64,000 bases of DNA from SIRX01 sp965213905 (GCA_965213905.1 OZ243922.1:806001-870000); one strand, 5' to 3'; shown: positions 51,685 through 60,226, numbered from the stretch's first letter. Numbers and translations: made by a program. The notes: generated by a model from the letters alone, not told the origin.

Positions 51685-53745
51685 ATGATCCTGGACTTGC
51701 TCCGGGTCTTGCCCGCGGCCATCCTGGTAGGTCTTGTTCCGGGCTACTATTGGTCCAGGTTCTTGTTTCCGGCCGGGGATCTCGCCACGCGCCTCGTCTA
51801 TAGCGCAGGGTTTTCCATGAGCCTGGTTCCCGCGGTAATGTTGGTTCCCGCCCGCGCGATGGGCCTGGGGGTGACGTTCTCCGCAACCGTCCTGGCGGCG
51901 CTGCTCGTTTTCGGGGCCGGGATGGCGGCTTTTCTCCTTTTCGGGCCGGCAAAAGAACCCGGAGAGCCGCCTCCCGGTACCGTAACCCGTCCTGGCCTGC
52001 GGAGCTTGCTGTTGTTGGGGGCGGCGTTCGCCGTCGCCGTTCCTTACAGCCTCGGCCTCGTAAGCTCGCCTTTTCTCCTCGTTCCGGTGGGCGTGCTCGT
52101 GGTTCTTTCGGGGTTTTCTTACGTGTCCGGAGAGAAAGATAGTGTGCCAGGGTCCCCTGTAGAGGTGGCGGGCGGGTTCTGGGATTCCCCGGTCGTTTAT
52201 TATCCGCTGCTCTGCGCCGTGGCTTTGGTGGTCCTCGTGAGGGGTTACGTAGGTCCCGTGCTGCAGGACTGGCCTTATATTCGAGGGGTTGATCACTACT
52301 CGCACGCGGTGATGGCGAACCAGATGCTCTCCAAAGGGTCTTACGAGGAGTACCTGATCTACCCTCCCGGCTTCCACACTATGACCGCCATGGTCTCGCG
52401 CCTCAGCGGCCTGGAACCTATAGACGTTTTTCCCGTTCTAGGCCCCGTGTTTTTGCTCCTGCCGACGTTCGCGCTCTACACGCTCGGCAGCCGGCTGTGG
52501 GGCCGGGAATACGGCTTGGTCTCCGCCGCTTTCGGCGGCGTGTTGGTTGGGGGCTCTTACCTATACTTCAACGACTCTATGTACCCCAACCTCGTGGCCT
52601 CGCAGTTCTTGTTGGTCTTGACGGTGGCCGCCCTCGTCCGGCTCTACGGCTCGGCCACCTGGAGGGCGGTCCTGGCGGTGGCGGTTCTGGGTTCTTCGGT
52701 GGTGCTCTACCATCAGGTTTCCAGCCTGTACCTGGCTTTGCTGCTGGCGATAATCTCGCTCTTTTTGCTGCCTTACCTGCTCGTCAAAGAACGCCGCAAA
52801 GGCCTGGCATTATTCTCGTCGTTCGCTTTGCTAACCGTTCTCTCCTTCGTCTACGCCTGGGATACCTACGGGCCAATGGACGATTCCGGGGAGAGCGAGA
52901 CGGGCGCCGCGGTAGACATGGCTATCGGCACGCAGCTTCCTTATTCGCCGGAACAGATGATCGGGGAGATCGTCTCCCAACCCGTGACGTGGCTGGGTAT
53001 TTTGGGTGTTTTCCTGCTGCTCGGTATCCGGAGAAACCAGGAAGACTTCTCCCGGACCCTTTCGCGCTTCACCCTGCTGGCCTGGACCTTCGTGATCCTG
53101 CTCGGAACCGTCACCTCCCTCAGCGGGTTTCCCCAACGCTTCGGGCGGGACCTCGGCGTACCGCTCTCGCTCGTGGCGGCGTTCGCCCTCGTCGTCGTTT
53201 TCAGGTCGCTCCGGTCCCGGGGGAGGCCGGTGTTTTTCACGGGCCTGGCCGTGTTGCTGCTAACCGGGGTCATGATCGTGGGCCGGGCGGTTCAGAGCTT
53301 CGAGGTGGCCGCGGGCCCGAGCGTGCAGATGGTTATATCGGAGGAGATATACGCCGCGGGCGAGTGGCTCGAAGACCACAACACCGGCGGCAGCATAATG
53401 GTCAGTCCCCACGTAAACCAGGTACCGAGCCGGGTGATGCTCGCGCTCGGCGATTACTCCGGGCTCCAGTCGTTCGATGCCTGGCAGATCGAGATTCCCA
53501 GAGACCTCCCCCCGACCGGCCCCGAACCGCTCCTGGACGTCTTCTGGGTCATGCAAAACCCGGCCAGCGATCGCGCGCGCGAGCTTATCGAGGAGTACGA
53601 CGTTCGCTACGTCGTGCTGTACAAAGACATGCCCGACAGGCCAATAGAGGACATCTACTGGCCGCTATTCGAAAGGCGGCCCGACCTGTACCGAACGGCT
53701 TTCGAGAACAGCGACGTGCTCATCGTGCAACCCCGGTTCGGATAA
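51685..53745 (+). CDS. Large polytopic membrane protein (GT-C/DUF6541-like), paralogue of 37738 gene
   Basis: About 686 residues. Start region LLRVLPAAILVGLVPGYYW matches the 37738 protein, as do the extracellular loop QDWPYIRGVDHYSHAVM, YPPGFHTMTAMVSRLSG, SMYPNLVASQFLLVL and a C-terminal soluble domain (AAGEWLEDHNTGGSIMVSP, RYVVLYKD, VLIVQPRFG). The two are clear paralogues 14 kb apart. About twelve membrane helices. ATG 51685 chosen to match the paralogue; a TTG at 51637 is possible. The PHO-box-like array lies upstream. Likely role: sugar transfer in surface glycan assembly. Confidence 0.75.
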   Translation: MILDLLRVLPAAILVGLVPGYYWSRFLFPAGDLATRLVYSAGFSMSLVPAVMLVPARAMGLGVTFSATVLAALLVFGAGMAAFLLFGPAKEPGEPPPGTVTRPGLRSLLLLGAAFAVAVPYSLGLVSSPFLLVPVGVLVVLSGFSYVSGEKDSVPGSPVEVAGGFWDSPVVYYPLLCAVALVVLVRGYVGPVLQDWPYIRGVDHYSHAVMANQMLSKGSYEEYLIYPPGFHTMTAMVSRLSGLEPIDVFPVLGPVFLLLPTFALYTLGSRLWGREYGLVSAAFGGVLVGGSYLYFNDSMYPNLVASQFLLVLTVAALVRLYGSATWRAVLAVAVLGSSVVLYHQVSSLYLALLLAIISLFLLPYLLVKERRKGLALFSSFALLTVLSFVYAWDTYGPMDDSGESETGAAVDMAIGTQLPYSPEQMIGEIVSQPVTWLGILGVFLLLGIRRNQEDFSRTLSRFTLLAWTFVILLGTVTSLSGFPQRFGRDLGVPLSLVAAFALVVVFRSLRSRGRPVFFTGLAVLLLTGVMIVGRAVQSFEVAAGPSVQMVISEEIYAAGEWLEDHNTGGSIMVSPHVNQVPSRVMLALGDYSGLQSFDAWQIEIPRDLPPTGPEPLLDVFWVMQNPASDRARELIEEYDVRYVVLYKDMPDRPIEDIYWPLFERRPDLYRTAFENSDVLIVQPRFG

Positions 53746-53757
53746 GGAAAACCGATC

Positions 53758-54954
53758 TTAAGCCACGTAACGCCAGGTGATAAACAGGGCGCAGAGTACC
53801 AGCGAGGCGGCGGCGCTGGAGAGGACCCAGGCGGCCAGGAGCCACCGATTTTTGAGCAGAACGCCCAGCACCACGAAAACGGGAAACGCCACGAGCACGT
53901 ACCGCGAGACGCCCATTAGCGGGTTGTCCGGGGTTCCGAAGAAAGCCGGCACCACGGCCACGAGGAAGGCGTACGCGCTGAGGCCTAGCGGCAGGGTTCG
54001 TAACCCCAGGATTATGACCACGACGGCCAACGTTAAAAGAATGAGGTTTTGGGCGTTGCCGGTAAGTACGATACGGTTCAATATTTGCGCCGCCGAAGAC
54101 CCGTCCGTGCCGGGGTCCAGGGCCCACCGCAGCCCCTCACGCGACCGCTCGAAGGAGCTCACCAAAGTCTCGAAAGGCCCGGAAGCCTCCCGGTTCCAGT
54201 CTTCCTGCTCCGTGTAAAACAACAAAGGCTCCCCGAAGCGCCACCACAAATACCCCATGTAAGCGGCCAACCCCGACGGGGCCAACGCAAGATACACCAC
54301 CCGCCACCTGTAATACTCCGCGTTCCGCAGCCACTCGTACGCCAGCGGGGCCAGCAGGAATATGCCCACGTTGCGGGTCGCCGTCGCAAGCCCCGCCAGC
54401 ACGCACGCCAGAAGCAGGTCCTTGCGGACCATCGCGGCCCAAATGGCCCCGGCCGAGAGGGCTAGAAAAAGGCTCTCGGTGTAGGCCGCGTTGAGGAAGA
54501 AGGCGGTCGGGAAAAAAGCCAGGGTGAGAACTGCCCCGCGGGCGGCCCTCGCTCCCCAGCCGTTCTCCGTTATCTGGTAGATGAAATACAGCGCGAAGGG
54601 CAAGGCGATCAGGGACAGTATTACGCCCCACAAGCTAAGGACGCCCGGGGCTACGGGCCCGCCGAAGAGCTCGGTAAAAGAGCGTATAAGAAGTGAGTAG
54701 AGCGGAAAGAACGCCGGTGACACGTTATCGGGTTCGTTGAGGTAGCCGCTGCGGGCCAGGCGCATGTAGTGTTCGCCGTCCCAGTGAGACCAGAGGTTCA
54801 AAGTCCCGAAGGGGTCGTCCGCCGTCTCCTTCTGAAAAGAAGAGAGCGGCAAGAACTGTGCGAAGAACACCCCCGCCACGAGGTAGCAGAGACGGCTCGC
54901 CGCGTAGACGGCCAGCACGAACCCGAGACCGTTCCAGATCTTTTTACGCTCCAT
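53758..54954 (-). CDS. PIG-V/Gpi18-like mannosyltransferase
   Basis: 398-residue integral membrane protein with about ten helices. The first extracellular loop has the signature SHWDGEHYMRLARSGY, where the Trp-Asp pair is the GT-C catalytic motif of PIG-V-type enzymes. Further conserved: SPAFFPLYSLLIR, FFPTAFFLNAAYTESLF and ATRNVGIFL. Such enzymes transfer mannose from polyprenyl-phosphate-mannose, which the GT2 at 36432 could provide. ATG start. It is convergent with the 51685 gene, 12 bases apart. Confidence 0.88.
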   Translation of the reverse strand: MERKKIWNGLGFVLAVYAASRLCYLVAGVFFAQFLPLSSFQKETADDPFGTLNLWSHWDGEHYMRLARSGYLNEPDNVSPAFFPLYSLLIRSFTELFGGPVAPGVLSLWGVILSLIALPFALYFIYQITENGWGARAARGAVLTLAFFPTAFFLNAAYTESLFLALSAGAIWAAMVRKDLLLACVLAGLATATRNVGIFLLAPLAYEWLRNAEYYRWRVVYLALAPSGLAAYMGYLWWRFGEPLLFYTEQEDWNREASGPFETLVSSFERSREGLRWALDPGTDGSSAAQILNRIVLTGNAQNLILLTLAVVVIILGLRTLPLGLSAYAFLVAVVPAFFGTPDNPLMGVSRYVLVAFPVFVVLGVLLKNRWLLAAWVLSSAAASLVLCALFITWRYVA

Positions 54955-55000
54955 GACCGCTTACTCTAAGCCGTACCGGAGAGAAAGTCCAAGATACTAT

Positions 55001-55025
55001 GGGTATGTCCGGGTATGTCCGGGTA
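55001..55025. repeat. 10-bp tandem repeat, 2.5 copies
   Basis: GGGTATGTCC at 55001-55010 and 55011-55020, then GGGTA. It lies upstream of the PIG-V-like gene, in the gap before the gamma carbonic anhydrase stop. Confidence 0.8.
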
Positions 55026-55112
55026 CGGGGCGCCCGGTGAGGTCGCTGCCCTCTGGCCGAGACGCGGAGTCAATCGCTATCGCCGGGATCTTTGCAGGCC
55101 CGGCCCTACGGG

Positions 55113-55649
55113 CTATTGGGCGCCGCGCGACGTGCGATGTGCGGCGGCGCGTTCGACGTAAGCCTCGGCCCCGCGGACTATCTCCCCGGCTTGCTCCCCC
55201 GTCACTTCACCAACCCGCCGGGCCGGGGCCCCGATCACGAGGCTCCGGGGCGGGAGTTTTTTGCCTTCGGGCACGAGAGCCCCGGCACCCACGATAGACC
55301 CTTCACCGATTTTCGCCCCGTTGAGGATGATGGCGCCCATTCCGATCAGGCAGCCGTTCTCTACCTCGCAGCCGTGTACCACCGCCCGGTGGCCGATGAC
55401 GCAGTCGTTTCCCACCAGGGCCGGGTAGCCGGGGTCCGCGTGCAACACGCAGCCGTCCTGGACGTTGGTACGCTCCCCGATAGAGACGGGCTCCGTGTCG
55501 CCCCGGAGTACGGCCCCGTACCAGACGCTCGACTGTCCGCCGAGGGTTACCGCCCCGATCAGGAACGCCCCCGGTGCCACGAACGCGGACCCCGGGACCT
55601 TCGGAAACTCGTCTTCGTGGGGTAACAACGTGCCCCTTACGCCGTTCAT
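55113..55649 (-). CDS. Gamma-carbonic-anhydrase-family protein
   Basis: 178 residues of left-handed beta-helix with hexapeptide repeats (VWYGAVLRGD, IGERTNVQDGCVLHAD, VIGHRAVVHGCEVENGCLIGMGAIILNG). Three Zn-ligand His residues are in VLHAD and GHRAVVHG. Gamma-type carbonic anhydrases hydrate CO2; many single-domain homologues (YrdA/PaaY-like) act as thioesterases or have no measured activity. ATG start two bases beyond the MeaB stop, so it is coupled to meaB, suggesting a link to propionate or methylmalonyl metabolism. Confidence 0.88.
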   Translation of the reverse strand: MNGVRGTLLPHEDEFPKVPGSAFVAPGAFLIGAVTLGGQSSVWYGAVLRGDTEPVSIGERTNVQDGCVLHADPGYPALVGNDCVIGHRAVVHGCEVENGCLIGMGAIILNGAKIGEGSIVGAGALVPEGKKLPPRSLVIGAPARRVGEVTGEQAGEIVRGAEAYVERAAAHRTSRGAQ

Positions 55650-55651
55650 TC

Positions 55652-56593
55652 CTACACCTCCCGAAAGATCTTCTCCGAGGCGGAGATCGGGTCCAGCTCT
55701 CGGCTATAAACTTTCTCCATAGTCTCCGCGTTTTCCTTGTCGAGGCGGTGTTGCATCTCCTTCTGGAGCCGGTCGGCGGCATAGGAGATCACGAACTCTT
55801 TCAGGGAGGCCCGCCGCCGTTTTTCGAGCTTGCCGCTCTCCTCCAGGTGTTTGCGGGTTTCGTAGATCGTGTTTCTGAGTTCTTCGACGCCGGCTCCCGT
55901 GTCTCCCCGGGTCATAAGGATGGGCGGCATGGCGGCTTCCGGGTCGAGTTCGTGCCCGATCTCCAGGATAGAACGTACCTCGCCCGCCGCACCCTTTGCC
56001 CGCGGGTGGTCCGACTTGTTTATGCAGAAGACGTCCGCTATCTCCATAACCCCCGCCTTGAGAGCCTGCACGGTGTCCCCGGCCCCCGGTTGCAGGCACA
56101 GCACGATCACGTCCGCCGCCGAAGCGACCTCCACCTCCCCCTGACCCACCCCGACCGTCTCGTAGATCACCACGTCCACCCCCGAAGCCTCCACGGCCAT
56201 AGCCGCCAACCGCGATCCGGCCGCGAGCCCCCCGAGATGTCCCCTGCTCCCCATCGAGCGGATAAACACCCCGGAGTCCAGAAAGTGATCCGAGAGCCGT
56301 ATCCTGTCCCCCAAAACAGCGCCCTTTGAGAAAGGACTCGATGGATCAACCGACACCACACCCACCCGTTTTCCATCTTCGCGGTAGAGCCATATTAACT
56401 TGGAGATGACGCTGCTTTTTCCCACCCCCGGCGGCCCGGTAAAGCCGATGCTTGAAGCGCCACCCGTATGTGGGTAGAGCGCGGAGAGGATCCCGCGCAC
56501 CCCGGGATCCTCTCCGCGCTCTATCTTCGAGATAACCCGCGCCAGCGCCCGCCGGTCACCGGAGAGCAGACGCTCTACCAACCCACCGCTCAA
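55652..56593 (-). CDS. meaB: MeaB/ArgK GTPase, methylmalonyl-CoA-mutase chaperone
   Basis: 313 residues. P-loop GPPGVGKSS, switch region VSVDPSSPFSKGAVLGDRIRL, YETVGVGQGEVE for G3 and NKSD for base recognition. C-terminal dimerisation segment (KEFVISYAADRLQKEMQHRL). MeaB proteins load and protect adenosylcobalamin in methylmalonyl-CoA mutase. No mutase gene is in the window. ATG start. Followed after two bases by the gamma carbonic anhydrase. Confidence 0.93.
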   Translation of the reverse strand: MSGGLVERLLSGDRRALARVISKIERGEDPGVRGILSALYPHTGGASSIGFTGPPGVGKSSVISKLIWLYREDGKRVGVVSVDPSSPFSKGAVLGDRIRLSDHFLDSGVFIRSMGSRGHLGGLAAGSRLAAMAVEASGVDVVIYETVGVGQGEVEVASAADVIVLCLQPGAGDTVQALKAGVMEIADVFCINKSDHPRAKGAAGEVRSILEIGHELDPEAAMPPILMTRGDTGAGVEELRNTIYETRKHLEESGKLEKRRRASLKEFVISYAADRLQKEMQHRLDKENAETMEKVYSRELDPISASEKIFREV

Positions 56594-56656
56594 ACTCGAA
56601 ACCTAGTGTTCTCCGTACCGCCCGTCACGCACGCCAGAGTACGATAAGCCCCGCAA

Positions 56657-56794
56657 TTAAACAAGACGGCCGCGCGTCGCCTGCACGTCCCGCGCGTGTG
56701 GCGCGCCCTCGTACATGCCGAAGACGACTTGGGCTCGTAACGTACCGGACGAGTCGTCTTTGACGCCCAGGGGGCGGGCGTCTCGGGAAGGCAC
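56657..56794 (-). pseudogene. Possible C-terminal remnant of an unidentified gene
   Basis: A 45-residue frame beginning GTG 56794 reads VPSRDARPLGVKDDSSGTLRA then QVVFGMYEGAPHARDVQATRG. It has coding-like composition but no recognisable family and no ribosome site. Stop at 56657-56659. A stop lies just upstream in the frame, suggesting a truncated gene end in the 288-bp gap between meaB and the methyltransferase. Confidence 0.3.
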
Positions 56795-56829
56795 GACGCT
56801 TTCGGGCTATCTGCTCCCGGAGATAGGGG

Positions 56830-56847
56830 TAAGGTTACGGTAGCTGT
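56830..56847 (+). repeat. Dispersed 18-bp element matching the NCS1 promoter spacer
   Basis: TAAGGTTACGGTAGCTGT here against AAAGGTTACAGTAGCTGT at 11319-11336: sixteen of eighteen bases are the same. The core CAGTAGCTGT also occurs at 1564-1573. Lies in the gap upstream of meaB. Confidence 0.6.
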
Positions 56848-56881
56848 CACAGGCCGCGATAACGAGCGGGCGAACCCTGGA

Positions 56882-57573
56882 TCATCGGGTGAGACAACGG
56901 AGCGCGAGGAGGTTGTCGGTGACGGTGGCTCTCTGTCCGTTTGGGCCGGTGGCCTCCCGTTCCGGGGCGCCCACGAACTTGCGGTGCCACCGGGAACGGT
57001 CCAGGTCGAGCGCGGCCAGCGACTCTTCGGGGGTCGGGAATACCGTGTCCGGGGCGGCCAAGACCACGGCGCGACCGAGGCGTGCTCGACGATCAGCAGT
57101 AGGCCGCCGGGGGCCACGGCCCGCGCCGCCCTCTGCAAGACGCGCGTACGGGGGAACTCGACCGGAGAGTGCAAAAACAGGGCTGAGACCAGATCGAACC
57201 GGCCCTCGGGGAAGGTGTTTGCCAGATCATGCCGCTGGCACTCTACGAAGTCCGAGACCCCCGCAGTTGCCGCATTCTCCGCCGCGCGGTCGAGGGCCGT
57301 GGCCGACACGTCAACGGCGGTAACCCGCCAGTCGCGCCGGGCCAGCCACACGGCGTCGTCACCTTTGGCGCAGCCAAGATCTAGCGCGGTGCCCGCAGGA
57401 AGCGGCCCGGCGAATTTGACGAGCGCACCGCTCGGCTGTCCGTTCGGTTGCCCGCTCGGGCGACGGGTAGAGTTACGATAGTGACGCTCCCAGAACCACT
57501 CGCCCGGGCTGCCGCCATCGTCGTCGTGGACCTCACTGTCCGTCACTCTGTCGGTACGGTCCATCGGGTTCAT
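56882..57573 (-). pseudogene. Class I SAM methyltransferase with frameshift
   Basis: Start ATG 57573 (GAGGTGA upstream) reads GEWFWERHYRN, SAM site ALDLGCAKGDDAVWLARR, DVSATALDRA and the loop GGLLLIVEHASVAPWSW. About 57050-57062 the frame shifts: the continuation PDTVFPTPEESLAALDLD to NLLALRCLTR is in another frame and stops at 56882. Expected length is about 228 residues. Relatives are small-molecule or thiopurine/tellurite-type methyltransferases. The gene is six bases after the CPYC flavoprotein. Either decayed or carrying an error of one or two bases. Confidence 0.8.
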
Positions 57574-57578
57574 CGAGA

Positions 57579-58577
57579 TCACCTCGTTCCCGCGGTGGAC
57601 GACAGGAGATCCTGGTGTGCGGCGACGGCCTGGCGCGTGTCCTCGGATGTTAGATCCATGTGGATGGCCGCCCCGGCCATCGCGCCGGCGTTGGCGGAGG
57701 CGAGGACCTGCGCCAGGGGATCGGTGACGTTGCCGGCCACCCACACGCCGGGCACGGCGGTGAGGCCTGTAGGGTCGGACTCGATGTACTCGCCGAGGCC
57801 GGAGGGATGATCGGTCGCCTCCAACCCGAGGCCGGCCAGTATGGCGGCGCGGGCCGCGAAGCGCGGCCCGACCACCACGACGCTGCGCCGGATGATCTCA
57901 CCGTTTTGCATCCGGACGCCCGCGAGCCGGTCCTCGTGGACTTCGAGCGAAGCTACCTTCCCTTCGACGACCCCTATGCCGAGGGACGCGAGTTGCTCGG
58001 CCTCTTCGGCGGTGGGCCCGGACGCGGTGTGCTGAAAAAGGATTACGTCGTCGGTCAACTGCCGGAATAGCAGCGCCTGATGCACGGCCATGGGACCCGA
58101 GGCCAGTACCCCAATCGGCCGGTCCCGGACCTCCCACCCGTGGCAGTACGGGCAATGCAACACGTCCCGTCCCCAAAGCTCCAAGACTCCCGGAACGTCC
58201 GGCAGTTCGTCTATGAGTCCCGTAGCGATGAGCAGCCGCCGGGCAAGGATCCGGCCGCCATTCTCCAGCGTAACGGTAAAGCCGCCGCCTAAGGACTCGG
58301 CCGGCTCCACAGAGGCGACGCGCCCTTCGAGCACCTCCCCGCCGTAGCCGCGTACTTCCGCCCGACCAGCCTCCAGCAACTTGGCTGGTTTCATGCCGTC
58401 CCGCGTGAGGAAGCCGTGGACCCCGGAGGCGGGCGCGTTGCGCGGCTCGCCGGCGTCTACGACCAACACCGAGCGCCGGGACCTGCCGAGCATCAATGCG
58501 CCGCCGAGGCCTGCGGCGCCACCACCGACCACCACCACGTCGTACGTTGCGGGATCCTGCCCATTAGCTACCTTCAT
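57579..58577 (-). CDS. Thioredoxin-reductase-like FAD/NAD(P) oxidoreductase (CPYC)
   Basis: 332 residues. FAD motif VVVGGGAAGLGGALML, the redox motif HCPYCHGWE (Cys142/Cys145), and C-terminal VWVAGNVTDPLAQV. Thioredoxin reductases usually have CATC; CPYC is typical of NAD(P)/FAD-dependent reductases near methyltransferases or of holomycin/gliotoxin-type disulfide enzymes. No ferredoxin domain is visible. ATG start. It is 85 bp downstream of the Rrf2 gene and precedes the broken methyltransferase. Confidence 0.85.
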   Translation of the reverse strand: MKVANGQDPATYDVVVVGGGAAGLGGALMLGRSRRSVLVVDAGEPRNAPASGVHGFLTRDGMKPAKLLEAGRAEVRGYGGEVLEGRVASVEPAESLGGGFTVTLENGGRILARRLLIATGLIDELPDVPGVLELWGRDVLHCPYCHGWEVRDRPIGVLASGPMAVHQALLFRQLTDDVILFQHTASGPTAEEAEQLASLGIGVVEGKVASLEVHEDRLAGVRMQNGEIIRRSVVVVGPRFAARAAILAGLGLEATDHPSGLGEYIESDPTGLTAVPGVWVAGNVTDPLAQVLASANAGAMAGAAIHMDLTSEDTRQAVAAHQDLLSSTAGTR

Positions 58578-58662
58578 CTCTTTCTCCTTTTTAGAAGTTT
58601 TGGTTCCGTAGCTATCAATCGATGTGTTTACCGAAGGGGATGTAGCCTGAGCGGGTCGTGTG

Positions 58663-59109
58663 TTACCTGCCGATCAGGGCCTTGTCGCGGCTTTCGCGCT
58701 CGGCCTCGGCGAGCCGGGCGATGCTGTAGTGGCCGAAGACGCCTTCGAGCGCGACGCGCGCCTCATCCCAAACCTTGCTCGTCGAACCCGGCGGCTCATC
58801 ATCTGCATCGTCTATGTAGTCACCGCCTCCGTCCGAGCACCGTGCCGGACGGACCTTGCCGTCCAGGATCTCTACGATGTCCAGCACCGTCACTTCCTCG
58901 CCCGGTATCGCCAGGTAGTACCCACCGTGCGCCCCGCGACGGCTCTGGAGGATGCCGGCCCGCCGCAGTTCACCGAGGATTTGCTCGAGAAACCGTTCCG
59001 GTATGCGCTGACGGCGCGAGATCTCCGCGGCCCCGAGCGGCCCACTACCATTCAACGAGATCTCCACCACAGCCCTCGCCGCGTACTTGCTTTTCTTCGT
59101 CAACCTCAT
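58663..59109 (-). CDS. Rrf2-family transcriptional regulator
   Basis: 148 residues. Winged helix with KKSKYAARAVVEISL, ISRRQRIPERFLEQILGELRRAGI and SRRGAHGGYYLA. Rrf2 proteins that hold an iron-sulfur cluster (IscR, NsrR) have three Cys; here only one Cys is present (PARCSDG), so cluster binding as in those is unlikely and a CymR-like or thiol-sensing mode is more plausible. ATG overlaps the upstream regulator's stop (ATGA). Probably controls the CPYC flavoprotein gene beyond it. Confidence 0.85.
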   Translation of the reverse strand: MRLTKKSKYAARAVVEISLNGSGPLGAAEISRRQRIPERFLEQILGELRRAGILQSRRGAHGGYYLAIPGEEVTVLDIVEILDGKVRPARCSDGGGDYIDDADDEPPGSTSKVWDEARVALEGVFGHYSIARLAEAERESRDKALIGR

Positions 59110-59810
59110 GCCCGCGGCGGATCTCCCAAGCCCGCTCTCCCGAACTCGCGATGTCCTTCTCTAAACGGATGGGGGCGCCCGGGTGAGCCTCCTCCATGAG
59201 ATCCATGGGTACACGGCACGCACGAGACCATCAGGACTTCCGCGTCCTCCTCGGAGAAAACGTCGAAGCGATGCCGCAGCCGGGCATCGAAAAAGGCCGC
59301 ATCCCCCGGCTCCAACACCGTCCGCTCGTCGCCCAGAGTAAGCCTGAGCCTCCCCTTGAGCACGTACAACCACTCCTGGCCGCCGTGCTCGTGGTTCTCG
59401 TGTTCGGTATCTACCCGGTCGGCCGGGAAAACGGCCTTCACGGCCGTAATCCCCTCCGGCCCGGCCTCCGGCATCAACGGCTGAAAGCGCAGCGCCCAGC
59501 TTTCGTAGAACGGGGCCTCCGCGCCCCTCACCACCGTACCCGGCCCCGGCTGCTCGGGCTCTTCGAAAAGCTCATCCACGGGGACGCCCAGGCCGAAGGC
59601 CAGCCTCAACAGCCCGTCCAGAGAAGGCTGACGCTCCCCGGACTCCAACCTTGAGAGGTGCGCCGCCGACGTGCCCGACGCCTCGGCCAGAGCCTCGAGC
59701 GTCATGTTTTGCTCCCTGCGCGCACGCCGGATCCTCGTCCCAAGCCCCGAGAGCACGCGCCCTACACGATCCCCTGCGGGCCTCTCGCCCGCCATGCCTA
59801 AAGTCTCCAT
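59106..59810 (-). CDS. XRE-cupin transcriptional regulator
   Basis: About 234 residues. Helix-turn-helix at roughly 20-75 (LGTRIRRARREQNMTLEALAEASGTS then LSRLESGERQPS), then a cupin-2 barrel (EHENHEHGGQEWLYVLKGRL, LEPGDAAFFDARLRHRF). His/Glu residues of the cupin may bind a metal or ligand. Relatives control amine, redox and efflux genes. The ATG 59810 is used; a -10-like TATAGT ends six bases before it, suggesting a leaderless message. Start of the redox operon. Confidence 0.85.
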   Translation of the reverse strand: METLGMAGERPAGDRVGRVLSGLGTRIRRARREQNMTLEALAEASGTSAAHLSRLESGERQPSLDGLLRLAFGLGVPVDELFEEPEQPGPGTVVRGAEAPFYESWALRFQPLMPEAGPEGITAVKAVFPADRVDTEHENHEHGGQEWLYVLKGRLRLTLGDERTVLEPGDAAFFDARLRHRFDVFSEEDAEVLMVSCVPCTHGSHGGGSPGRPHPFREGHREFGRAGLGDPPRA

Positions 59811-59816
59811 AGAATG

Positions 59817-59880
59817 ACTATACCACTGGGACAAGTAGTTAGCGCAAATTTTTTGCTAAGCTTTATAAACTGTTTGTCCC
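59817..59880 (-). promoter_or_regulatory. Promoter and nested dyads of the XRE-cupin gene
   Basis: On the minus strand TATAGT (59817-59822) directly precedes the ATG by six bases. Around and upstream of it are GGGACAA (59828-59834) paired with TTGTCCC (59874-59880), and inside them TTAGC (59839-59843) paired with GCTAA (59855-59859). Nested dyads at the promoter suggest autoregulation. Confidence 0.5.
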
Positions 59881-60027
59881 TACCGCTAATATGGACCGAT
59901 AGCGTGGCTTACTTTGAGAAATGCACTCCACGAAAAGTTCGTGGCTGGTGGCAGCCACCGTAATTCTTCCCCGGATAGAGTAGGTGACGAAGAAGCCGAA
60001 AATCTACGCGACCTTGGTTAGTTACCC

Positions 60028-60180
60028 GTGATCGTCTTAAATGCTTTGGTGGCGGTGGCGGTTTTTTCGAACTCCGACGGGGGTGCATCGCGTATCCGCG
60101 AGAGGATCGGGCGGACGGATAATGGGTTGTACGTAACGCATCTCTTCGAGATCGAAGTGATGAGCGTCCGGCGCGGGCAC
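60028..60180 (+). pseudogene. VapC-like PIN toxin N-terminal remnant
   Basis: The first ~50 residues (IVLNALVAVAVFSNSDGGASRI, LYVTHLFEIEVMSVRRG) match VapC RNase toxins, normally about 130 residues. The usual first-strand Asp (VDAS) is Asn, and after SVRRG the match stops, so the catalytic C-terminal part is missing. The frame continues without homology to 60270. Just upstream (ending about 60029) a short frame DEEAENLRDLG could be the tail of a VapB partner. The rest of the gap 59881-60273 shows only this and a terminator. Confidence 0.6.
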
Positions 60181-60226
60181 CCGGCGTTCGCGCCACGGTG
60201 GAGATCTATGGGTCTATGGGAAACAG

